Under the pieces are notes generated by a model, which was not told the origin of the DNA, did not search any database, and was given only the letters and a program-made list of their open reading frames with translations. From Arcobacter sp. (GTDB lineage Bacteria; Campylobacterota; Campylobacteria; Campylobacterales; Sulfurimonadaceae), in contig NVXJ01000001.1 in NCBI GenBank assembly GCA_002733885.1, positions 171,303-206,794 on the forward strand: a stretch of DNA of 35,492 nucleotides, written 5' to 3'. Below, in pieces: positions 9,626 through 17,577 of the stretch. Made by a program: the position numbers and the translations under genes. Position 1 is the first letter of the stretch. The number at the start of each line of letters is the position of its first letter.

Positions 9626-9656
9626 AAAAAAAGAGGACTTAGACCCTAAGGTCTAA
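9626..9656 (-). terminator. Intrinsic terminator of the LysR-family gene
   Basis: TTAGACC-CTAA-GGTCTAA hairpin (9639-9656) with A-run on + (T-run on transcript side) at 9626-9632. Confidence 0.8.
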
Positions 9657-9659
9657 AAA

Positions 9660-10574
9660 TTATACTGAACGAATGTTTAGTAAGAAAGAAACAACATTGT
9701 CGATGAAAGCATCATGCTTACGATCTTTTGTATAAGCAATGTAAAATTTACGAGAAATTTTATATCCTTTAATACGTGCTTCATAAATTTTTCCAGCCGC
9801 TACATCATCAGCAATTACATGACGTGACATAACTGAAACAACAGGACGTGGTGCTGTTTTATCTGCGTGAGTAATAGACTCTTTAATTGCTGTTGGGCTT
9901 GAAAGCACACCAATAACATTAAAGCTTGAACACTCAACACCAATCTCTTCAAATACTTCTGAAGTAAGCTTACGTGTATGAGAGTTTTCATCTCTACAAA
10001 TCCAGTCAAACTTATAAAGGTCTTCCTTCTTTAGTTGCTTAGGAATAGGTTGATTTGAGAAGATTACTAATTCATCTTCTAACCATTCTCTGTAAATGAT
10101 ACCTTCTCTAAAGATCGCAGATTCTATTAAAGCAATATCAATCTTCTTGTCTTCTAGTTGGTCAATGATATCATCAGAATGAGCCACACGAAGGTATACT
10201 TCATTATTAATTTTATCTTTAATCTTTTGAATTTGTGGAGGAATAACATAATTTCCAATAGCAAATGAAGCACCAAGAACAAAGGTAAATTCTTTATTAA
10301 TAATCTTTAAAAGATCTTTTTCAGATGAGCTAATAGCCTTTTCTAAACGAACGGCAATTCTATAAAGATCTTCACCTTCTTTAGTAAGTTTTATACCATT
10401 TTTCTTACGTTCAACAATTTTAGTATCTAAATATTCTTCAATAAATTTAATTTGTTGGGTAACTGCTGGTTGTGAAATCCCCAATTTAGCCGAAGCCTTA
10501 GAAAAACTTTTTTCTTTTATTACTGTAAGAAAGGTGTGTAATTTTGCAAAATCTTTTAACATAATGATTCCCAT
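9660..10574 (-). CDS. LysR-family transcriptional regulator
   Basis: N-terminal HTH: FLTVIKEKSFSKASAKLGISQPAVTQQIKFIEEYLDTKIVERKKNGIKLTKEGE; effector-binding domain follows. Confidence 0.94.
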   Translation of the reverse strand: MGIIMLKDFAKLHTFLTVIKEKSFSKASAKLGISQPAVTQQIKFIEEYLDTKIVERKKNGIKLTKEGEDLYRIAVRLEKAISSSEKDLLKIINKEFTFVLGASFAIGNYVIPPQIQKIKDKINNEVYLRVAHSDDIIDQLEDKKIDIALIESAIFREGIIYREWLEDELVIFSNQPIPKQLKKEDLYKFDWICRDENSHTRKLTSEVFEEIGVECSSFNVIGVLSSPTAIKESITHADKTAPRPVVSVMSRHVIADDVAAGKIYEARIKGYKISRKFYIAYTKDRKHDAFIDNVVSFLLNIRSV

Positions 10575-10746
10575 AAGATATATTTATATATGAAAGTATA
10601 ACCATAAATTATAAACATTGCAATACTTTTGTAAAAATTCATTAGAATTTAGTTATAATCAATATAACTATAACAATAATACTCACTTAAGTAATTTGAA
10701 CTATTGTAATTATAAGATATTTTAAATTGTTAAGAAAGAAGAAGAG

Positions 10747-12795
10747 ATGGAAGCAATTTTTACAGACTTAAATGAAGCGCAAGCGGAAGCTGTTAGAAAG
10801 ATAGATGGACCTATGCTAATTTTAGCAGGCGCGGGTAGTGGTAAGACTAAAACCATTATCTCTCGATTGGCTTATCTTATAGATGAAATCGGTATACCAC
10901 CTGCAAACACACTCACCCTTACCTTTACCAACAAGGCCGCCAAAGAGATGCGTGAACGTGCTCTTAATATGATTCAGCCCACTTCTTATCCTCCTCTTCT
11001 TTGTACCTTTCATAAGTTCGGACTTTTATTTCTAAAATTTCATATTTCAAGACTAGGGCGTAAAAATAATTTTGTTGTGATTGACACCAAGGACAAAACA
11101 GCCTTAATTAAAAAGTTTAACTCTGAAGTTCCTGTTCCACTTATTGCCAGTGAAATTTCACGCTATAAAAACTCTCTTCTAACGCCTGATGAAGCTTACG
11201 CCCAAGCAGAATTAAAAAACTATAAGGCGATTGCTAAAGTTTATGAGCAATATGAGGCTCATTTAGTAAAAAACAATCTCGTAGACTTTGATGACTTACT
11301 GGCCCTTACATATAAGCTTTTAAATGAGAATGAAGACCTTGCCAAAGAAACAAGTGAAAAATATCAGTACATAATGATTGATGAGTACCAAGATACAAAT
11401 GAACTTCAATTTAGATTGCTTCAAAAACTTTGCCATACTCATGACAATTTATGTGTTGTTGGGGATGATGACCAAAGTATTTATGGATGGCGTGGCGCAA
11501 ACATCCGAAATATCATTGACTTTGATAAAGATTTTAAAAACACCCATGTGGTCAAACTTGAAAAGAACTATCGTTCTACTGAACCCATTTTAGATGCGGC
11601 TAATGCCCTTATTGAGCATAATAGAAATCGTTTAGGAAAAAAGCTTATTGCAACAAGAGGAACAGGAAAAGAAATAACCACTATCTCTTCGCATGATGAA
11701 GGAGAAGAAGCAAATAAGGTAGCAAATGCTATTTCAAAACTTCTGAACTCTGGGGTTAGAGCAGATGACATTGCTGTACTTTACCGCATCAATGCCCTCT
11801 CCCGTTCACTTGAAGAAGGACTTGCGCGTCATAGAGTTCCTTATAAGCTTGTCGGAGGCTTACGCTTTTATGATAGAGCTGAGATTAAAGACCTTATCTC
11901 GTATCTAAGAGTTGTTACTAATGTACATGATAGTTTCTCTCTTAAACGCATTATTAATAAGCCAAAACGTGGTTTAGGTAAGGCAACAATAGACAAGCTA
12001 GAACTTGCTGCTATGGATTCAGCTAAGTCCATCTTTGAATATATTGACACTTCGAGTAATGAAGAACTTGAAGCCCTAATTAAGAAGAAAAACACACTCA
12101 CCGTCAAAAAACTTGTAAAAGTTATTAAGGCAGTTGCTAAAACAGCGCAAGATGGAACCTATGACTTCATAGATGTTCTAGAAGATAGTTTTAATATTAA
12201 ATCCATATATGAGAATGTGCAAGATGCAAGTGAGAGAATTGCAAATATTGATGAATTTTACGGTCTCTTTCGTGACTTTATCAAACAAAATCCAAGCACC
12301 AGTTTAGATGAATTTTTAAATGAACTAACCCTTCAAAGTGATCAAGACCAGGTTGAGGGTGAAAGCATTTATATCATGAGTATTCACGCGGCTAAGGGTT
12401 TAGAATTTAAACATGTTTTTATTATCGGTTTAGAAGAAGGTTTTTTACCTCTTATAGGCGATGGCTCAGACACAGAAGAAGAAAGACGTTTGGCTTATGT
12501 AGCCATCACAAGAGCCGAAGAAGAACTTACAATGTCTCATGTTGCAAGTAGATTTTATAAGGGAAGAAGGACGGAACTAACTAAGAGTCGATTCTTTAAA
12601 GAAACAGGCTTATGCGAAGGGTCCTTTATCTTAGAAAAAAACACCAGCTTTAAAAAAGGCGATCTTATACGTCATAAAATCTTTGGTGCAGGAAGAATTC
12701 TTGGTGTATCTAAGGCAGGAAAAGACTTCAAACTAAAAATCAACTTTGGGGGGAGTCACAGAGATATACTATCCTCCTTCGTTGAGAGGCTATAA
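10747..12795 (+). CDS. pcrA: UvrD/PcrA-family ATP-dependent DNA helicase
   Basis: LILAGAGSGKTKTIISRLAYLI, DEYQDTNELQ, VGDDDQSIYGWRGA, IMSIHAAKGLEFKHVFIIGLEEGFLP. Confidence 0.96.
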   Translation: MEAIFTDLNEAQAEAVRKIDGPMLILAGAGSGKTKTIISRLAYLIDEIGIPPANTLTLTFTNKAAKEMRERALNMIQPTSYPPLLCTFHKFGLLFLKFHISRLGRKNNFVVIDTKDKTALIKKFNSEVPVPLIASEISRYKNSLLTPDEAYAQAELKNYKAIAKVYEQYEAHLVKNNLVDFDDLLALTYKLLNENEDLAKETSEKYQYIMIDEYQDTNELQFRLLQKLCHTHDNLCVVGDDDQSIYGWRGANIRNIIDFDKDFKNTHVVKLEKNYRSTEPILDAANALIEHNRNRLGKKLIATRGTGKEITTISSHDEGEEANKVANAISKLLNSGVRADDIAVLYRINALSRSLEEGLARHRVPYKLVGGLRFYDRAEIKDLISYLRVVTNVHDSFSLKRIINKPKRGLGKATIDKLELAAMDSAKSIFEYIDTSSNEELEALIKKKNTLTVKKLVKVIKAVAKTAQDGTYDFIDVLEDSFNIKSIYENVQDASERIANIDEFYGLFRDFIKQNPSTSLDEFLNELTLQSDQDQVEGESIYIMSIHAAKGLEFKHVFIIGLEEGFLPLIGDGSDTEEERRLAYVAITRAEEELTMSHVASRFYKGRRTELTKSRFFKETGLCEGSFILEKNTSFKKGDLIRHKIFGAGRILGVSKAGKDFKLKINFGGSHRDILSSFVERL

Positions 12796-12796
12796 A

Positions 12797-12904
12797 ATGA
12801 CACTTGAAATAAATTCGCAAGAAACTTCTGCTTTGCAGATCGCCACGGCTAGTTTTGGCGGAAACCATAGAGATATCCTTTCTTCATTTGTTGAGAGATT
12901 ATAA
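12797..12904 (+). CDS. Putative 35-aa ORF ending in a second copy of the PcrA C-terminal tail
   Basis: ATG 1 nt after pcrA TAA; reads MTLEINSQETSALQIATASFGGNHRDILSSFVERL*, versus PcrA end ...NFGGSHRDILSSFVERL*. Confidence 0.45.
   Translation: MTLEINSQETSALQIATASFGGNHRDILSSFVERL
12822..12856 (+). repeat. Three-way-junction mini-repeat, copy A
   Basis: AAACT-TCTGC-TTT-GCAGA-TC-GCC-AC-GGC-T-AGTTT-T. Confidence 0.8.
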
Positions 12905-12984
12905 TGCCTGACTCTTTCCCTTACCTATTTTCCTTTAGCGAAGCGTTCTCTTCCCCTCTTTTAAAAGGAAGTGCGGCTTCTCCT

Positions 12985-13018
12985 AAAACATCGCTTTGCG
13001 ACCGCCAAGGCTTGTTTT
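12985..13018 (+). repeat. Three-way-junction mini-repeat, copy B
   Basis: AAAACA-TCGC-TTT-GCGA-CC-GCC-AA-GGC-T-TGTTTT. Confidence 0.82.
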
Positions 13019-13021
13019 ATG

Positions 13022-13057
13022 GAAACATCTGCTTTGCAGACCGCCAAGGCTTGTTTT
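13022..13057 (+). repeat. Three-way-junction mini-repeat, copy C, abutting the truB start
   Basis: GAAACA-TCTGC-TTT-GCAGA-CC-GCC-AA-GGC-T-TGTTTT. Confidence 0.82.
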
Positions 13058-13877
13058 GAATAGACTATTTGTAGCCTACAAGCCAACAGGACTTAGTTCT
13101 AATCAGTTTCTAAGTCGTTTAAAACGTAAATATAATGTTAAAAAAGCAGGTTATTCAGGTACCTTAGACCCCTTTGCCAAAGGCTGTTTGATTGTTGCCT
13201 TTGGAAGCTTTACACGCTTCTTTCAATTTCTTGATAAAACACCAAAGGTTTATAGAGCTACCTTATGGCTTGGAGCGGCCTCAGATACCTTGGACATTGA
13301 ACAAGTCACTGACCCATCCATAATTAAGCCCTTCAAAGAAGAAGAAGTTCGTAAAATCATAGAAGGACTTAAGGGTGAACTAGAGTATGACCCTCCTATC
13401 TTTTCTGCAAAAAGAATTAATGGTGTGCGTGCCTATGACTTAGCAAGAGCAGGTAAAGAAGTCGTTTTAAATAAGATCAATTCTACTATTTACGATATTT
13501 CTCTTATACATTACTGTCATCCCTTTGTCACCTTTGAAGCCACCGTTAGTGAAGGTACTTATATCCGTTCTTTAGGACGTCTTATTGCAAATCAATTAGG
13601 TGTTGATGGTTCACTAAGTGCTTTAGAGAGATTAAGAGAAGGAAGCTTTAGCTATAATAATGAAGATTCTATCTCTCCCCTTGATGCACTTCCTATGGAG
13701 CGTATAAAGTTCAGGGGAAATATTGAAGACGTGTGGCTTGGTAAGAAAATTGCTTTAGAAAGTTTAAGTGTTCAAAAAGAAGGTATATATCTTCTTCATG
13801 ATGATAAACTTGCCGCGGTTTTACAGATTAAAGATCAAAGCGTATCATATTTACTAAATAAGGTTCCATTATGTTAA
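13056..13877 (+). CDS. truB: tRNA pseudouridine(55) synthase TruB
   Basis: NRLFVAYKPTGLSSNQFLSRLKRKYNVKKAGYSGTLDPFAKGCL, EGTYIRSLGR; likely TTG start at 13056 because the track ORF's N-terminal extension is translated repeat. Confidence 0.93.
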   Translation: MNRLFVAYKPTGLSSNQFLSRLKRKYNVKKAGYSGTLDPFAKGCLIVAFGSFTRFFQFLDKTPKVYRATLWLGAASDTLDIEQVTDPSIIKPFKEEEVRKIIEGLKGELEYDPPIFSAKRINGVRAYDLARAGKEVVLNKINSTIYDISLIHYCHPFVTFEATVSEGTYIRSLGRLIANQLGVDGSLSALERLREGSFSYNNEDSISPLDALPMERIKFRGNIEDVWLGKKIALESLSVQKEGIYLLHDDKLAAVLQIKDQSVSYLLNKVPLC

Positions 13878-14143
13878 TTCTTTCACGTAAACTTGAAGAA
13901 GCCATTTGGCTTGGTGACAACATTAAAATCAAGATTATGGGCATAGAAAAAGGTGCTGTGAAACTTGGTATTGAAGCACCCTCTGATGTTACTATCTTAA
14001 GGCAAGAGCTAAAAGACGCCGTTGCCGATGTAAACAAGAAGTCTTCAAGTACAAGTGAACAACTTGGTGACTTGCAAGACTTTATGAAAACAAGCCATGG
14101 CGGTCACAAAGTGATGTTTCAGGCGAAGTCGCACAAAAAATAA
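13871..14143 (+). CDS. csrA: Carbon storage regulator CsrA
   Basis: MLILSRKLEEAIWLGDNIKIKIMGIEKGAVKLGIEAPSDVTILRQEL; extended C-terminal tail. Confidence 0.93.
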   Translation: MLILSRKLEEAIWLGDNIKIKIMGIEKGAVKLGIEAPSDVTILRQELKDAVADVNKKSSSTSEQLGDLQDFMKTSHGGHKVMFQAKSHKK

Positions 14144-14153
14144 GCTATAAAGT

Positions 14154-14927
14154 ATGAAAAAATATAAAGCCTTTGCTAAAGTAAATATTTTTTTAAAAAT
14201 TACAGGTAAACGCGGAAACTATCATGAACTTTTCTCGCGCTTTACTAAACTACCTCATTTGTATGATGAATTAAGTTTTGAAGCCAAAAAAGAACCTGAA
14301 TTTATCTTAAGGGGTAATTTTTCGTGTGAAACAAAACAAAACACAATTTATAAGGCTTACGAAGCTCTTTTAGAAGCAACTAATTCAGATGCCCTTGCCA
14401 AGCTAATTAAAACCTACGCGATTAGAGTTGAAAAGAACATCCCTTCTTTCGCAGGACTAGGTGGTGGTTCTTCAGACGCAGCTTGTTTTTTAAAGATGTG
14501 TAATAACACCCTTGACTTGGGCTTAAGTCTTAATGAGCTTGCAAAGATAGGCTCTAAGATTGGTGCTGATGTCCCCTTCTTCATTTATGACTATACCTCA
14601 GCTAATGTCTCAGGTATAGGTGAAATTGTAGAAAGATTTGATGAAGAACCTTTAGAACTTGAAACAATTACACCAAAGGTTTTAGGCTCAACACCAAAGG
14701 TTTATCAAGCCTTTAGAGAACATTTTTATAAAGAATTATCAGATGATGAATATGCAAGACTAAGTGTACAATCCTCAAAAGATATTTTGCAAGACTACAG
14801 TATCTCAGATGCAAATGACTTGTTTGAACCGGCCTTACATCTGTACCCTGAGCTAAAAGATACTTACCAAAAAGGTTGGTTCTTCTCAGGAAGCGGAAGC
14901 AGTTTTTTCAGACTAAAAACAAAATAA
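14154..14927 (+). CDS. ispE: 4-diphosphocytidyl-2-C-methyl-D-erythritol kinase
   Basis: AKVNIFLKITGKRGNYHELFSRF, IPSFAGLGGGSSDAACFLK, GADVPFFI, FFSGSGSSFF. Confidence 0.95.
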   Translation: MKKYKAFAKVNIFLKITGKRGNYHELFSRFTKLPHLYDELSFEAKKEPEFILRGNFSCETKQNTIYKAYEALLEATNSDALAKLIKTYAIRVEKNIPSFAGLGGGSSDAACFLKMCNNTLDLGLSLNELAKIGSKIGADVPFFIYDYTSANVSGIGEIVERFDEEPLELETITPKVLGSTPKVYQAFREHFYKELSDDEYARLSVQSSKDILQDYSISDANDLFEPALHLYPELKDTYQKGWFFSGSGSSFFRLKTK

Positions 14928-14954
14928 TAATCAAGATATAGAAAAGAGAATATC

Positions 14955-15407
14955 ATGGGTGAAACCATTGCTAAAAACAAAAAAGCCTACCATAACTTCA
15001 CTATAGAAGACAAACTAGAAGTGGGTATAGAACTTCAAGGTTCTGAAGTAAAGGCATTAAGAGCCGGACGCGCTCAAATTAAAGAATCTTATGTACGTTT
15101 TATTAAGGGTGAACTCTTTTTAATGAACTCACATATCGGAATTTTAGAAACAACCCATGCTTATTATAAACATGATGAAAGACGTGTAAGAAAACTCCTT
15201 CTTCATAAAAAGCAGTTAGCAAAGTTTGCAAGAGCAGTAGACAGAGATGGAATGACTATGGTTTGTTTAAGCCTATACTTCAACCATAAAAACCTAGTAA
15301 AAGCTCAAATAGCTACGGCTAAGGGTAAGCAACTTCATGATAAAAGAGCTGACTTAAAGGCTAAGGACATGAAGCGTGATATTGCAAGGTCTTTGAAAGA
15401 CCACTAG
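14955..15407 (+). CDS. smpB: SsrA-binding protein SmpB
   Basis: [57 protein letters not shown]. Confidence 0.97.
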   Translation: MGETIAKNKKAYHNFTIEDKLEVGIELQGSEVKALRAGRAQIKESYVRFIKGELFLMNSHIGILETTHAYYKHDERRVRKLLLHKKQLAKFARAVDRDGMTMVCLSLYFNHKNLVKAQIATAKGKQLHDKRADLKAKDMKRDIARSLKDH

Positions 15408-15469
15408 CCATCCAGTGGATTAGGAAGATTCAATCAGATAAATCCATTTAATCTGTGGACAAAGCTCTT

Positions 15470-15907
15470 TTATAAAACTTTAAACCAATGTATCACTTCT
15501 CTAATAAGGGTTGATTCCTTACGTCTTTTAAAATGGTCTGAGATATCAAACTCAGGTTTTGAATGCCCCTCTTTATATTCCTTAATAAAACCTGCATATT
15601 CATCTTCTTTCATAGCAGATATCTCATATCTAACCTTATGAAAACCATCTTGTTCTTCACGACTAGTTTCATTTAGATTAATACTTCCATATCTATCTTC
15701 TTTTTGAAGCGTCATATTCATCTCTATATAAGCGCGCATCATTGCGAGGGTATGTTCAACTTGCGTAACCTGATCAGAGCCTTGTATAGCAGTAGCGAGT
15801 TCTTTTGTATAACCCCATTCACCCTTTACCTTTATGTCCGTGTCAAAGGCTGCTTTTATCACCTCTTTTATATCATCACCGGGTTGTATTTCTATAAATT
15901 GACTCAT
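15470..15907 (-). CDS. Hypothetical protein
   Basis: Intact 145-aa ORF, no recognised motif. Confidence 0.65.
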   Translation of the reverse strand: MSQFIEIQPGDDIKEVIKAAFDTDIKVKGEWGYTKELATAIQGSDQVTQVEHTLAMMRAYIEMNMTLQKEDRYGSINLNETSREEQDGFHKVRYEISAMKEDEYAGFIKEYKEGHSKPEFDISDHFKRRKESTLIREVIHWFKVL

Positions 15908-15939
15908 ATTATTTCTTTTTTACGTATTGTACATTAGAT

Positions 15940-16371
15940 TTAACCTTTATCGTACTTCTTGCCTTTACCCTTGTTTTTCTTATCTTTTTTATTCTTTTTG
16001 GACTTATGTTTCTTGTACTTATTCTTATGATCTCTATTTTTAGTATAAGGGCGAGAACTTTCCATCTCAATTTCTACATAAGAGCTATGAAGATACGTTC
16101 TATAACGACTAGGAAGATTTAGAGAAACCATCCATCTACCTGAGTCTATATAAAAATACCTACGGGCCTGATAATCATAATAAAAATCTGCCTCTGGATA
16201 ATAATGGTACCTATGCTGAGCTCGTCTTCCATGAGCGGGTGCATGTGCAGGTGGTTGATGAGAATCAGCATGCTGCTTCTTATTAGGCGAAATTAAAAGA
16301 CTGGTATCAAAATGATTACAAGCTGTAAAAAACAAAAGAGTAAAGATACTGATGGATATAACTTTAAACAT
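15940..16371 (-). CDS. Putative lipoprotein, His/Tyr-rich core with Lys-rich C-terminal tail
   Basis: Signal peptide plus lipobox-like LFFTAC; RYHYYPEADFYYDYQARRYFYIDSGRWMVSLNLP; KNKYKKHKSKKNKKDKKNKGKGKKYDKG tail. Confidence 0.75.
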   Translation of the reverse strand: MFKVISISIFTLLFFTACNHFDTSLLISPNKKQHADSHQPPAHAPAHGRRAQHRYHYYPEADFYYDYQARRYFYIDSGRWMVSLNLPSRYRTYLHSSYVEIEMESSRPYTKNRDHKNKYKKHKSKKNKKDKKNKGKGKKYDKG

Positions 16372-16484
16372 ATAAGGGTCCTTATGAATTATTCTTTCTA
16401 TTATATATTAAAAAAGTTTTTTTATGGAAAACATCTTGTATCTTTTACCTCATCTTAATCACATAAACACTATCATCGCGTATT

Positions 16485-17216
16485 ATGAAACTCACCAATA
16501 AACAAATTGCCGAATTTAATACAAACGGATTTTTATTACTTAAAAACTTTGCAGACCATAAGCTTTGTGATGCTATTTTATTAAAGGCGCAGGAACATCT
16601 TGATAAGCAGATTCAACCTATTGAGAGTGAGGAAGAATACCTTCGTTCTGGCATATCTAATGTAACTATTCGCCGACTTCGTCAGGTATATGATAGAGAA
16701 GATATTTTTAAAGAATGGATGAGAAACAAAGAGATAGCCCCTATAATAGAACAACTTCTTGGAAAAGAACCTAAGCTCTTACTTGCCCACCATAATTCAA
16801 TTATGACCAAGCTTCCTCATAAGAGTTCCATCACTACCTGGCATCAAGATATCCGTTATTGGCATTACGAGAATGACGAACTTCTTTCTGTTTGGTTAAG
16901 CCTTGGAGATGAATTTCTAGAAAATGGACTCTTAGAATTTATCCCCGGCTCACATAAGCTGGATTTCACGCCTGAGCAGTTTGATGAAAGGTCCTCTTTT
17001 AGAGATGACTTGAAAGGAAATCAAGCAATTATTGCTAAGCGGGTGCATTATAATCTTAGCCAAGGCGATATCGTTTTATTTCATGCAAAGACCCTACATT
17101 ATGCCCATCAAAATGAGACAGACAAGGCAAAAATATCTTTTGTATATTCCCTTCGCTCAGCCTCAAACCATCCCCTAAAGAACACCCGCAGTGATTTTAA
17201 AGAAATCTCTCTTTAA
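16485..17216 (+). CDS. Phytanoyl-CoA dioxygenase (PhyH) family protein
   Basis: FNTNGFLLLKNFADHKLCD, TTWHQDIRYW (HxD), LLEFIPGSHKLD, DIVLFHAKTLHYAHQN. Confidence 0.88.
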   Translation: MKLTNKQIAEFNTNGFLLLKNFADHKLCDAILLKAQEHLDKQIQPIESEEEYLRSGISNVTIRRLRQVYDREDIFKEWMRNKEIAPIIEQLLGKEPKLLLAHHNSIMTKLPHKSSITTWHQDIRYWHYENDELLSVWLSLGDEFLENGLLEFIPGSHKLDFTPEQFDERSSFRDDLKGNQAIIAKRVHYNLSQGDIVLFHAKTLHYAHQNETDKAKISFVYSLRSASNHPLKNTRSDFKEISL

Positions 17217-17577
17217 GGAGATACTGCTTTATATAAAGCAGTTTAGTATTATTTTGTTTTTCTTTCTTTTAGGAGAAGCAATAGCTTATCTTTTACCCTT
17301 TTCTTTTCCTGGGGCTATACTTGGTATGATTTTACTTTTTATTGCACTTAGTCTTAAACTTGTTAAAACCTCAGACATTAAAATTGTCTCAGACTTCTTT
17401 TTAAAATACATGGCCTTGTTTTTTATTCCTGCGGGTGTTTCTATTATGAGTTCTTATGAGCTTATTGAGCAATACTTGCTTAGTATTAGTGTCTTACTTG
17501 TTTTATCTACTATATTTATGCTCGGCTTTATCTCTTTAATCGTTGATTACCTTATTAAAAGAGTAGGAGATGTCTGA
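17191..17577 (+). CDS. CidA/LrgA family membrane protein
   Basis: FLLGEAIAYLLPFSFPGAILGMILLFIAL, FFIPAGVSIMSSYELI. Confidence 0.88.
   Translation: MILKKSLFKEILLYIKQFSIILFFFLLGEAIAYLLPFSFPGAILGMILLFIALSLKLVKTSDIKIVSDFFLKYMALFFIPAGVSIMSSYELIEQYLLSISVLLVLSTIFMLGFISLIVDYLIKRVGDV

Noticed and set aside
10822-12107. Minus-strand and alternative-frame ORFs within pcrA (10822-11013, 11378-11593, 11568-11771, 11868-12107)
   Set aside because: Shadow ORFs over highly conserved helicase motifs.
12996-13055. N-terminal extension of the truB track ORF (MRPPRLVLWKHLLCRPPRLVL)
   Set aside because: It is translation of two mini-repeat copies, has no TruB homology, and a start next to the conserved N-terminus exists at 13056.
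12985-13057. Possible CRISPR-like direct repeats near truB
   Set aside because: Only two adjacent ~35-nt units with a 3-nt gap, no regular unique spacers and no cas genes.
15403-15460. Nested short inverted repeats between smpB and the convergent gene (CCACT...AGTGG; CAGATAAAT..ATTTAATCTG)
   Set aside because: Probably a weak bidirectional terminator, but stems are short or imperfect and no clear T-run follows.
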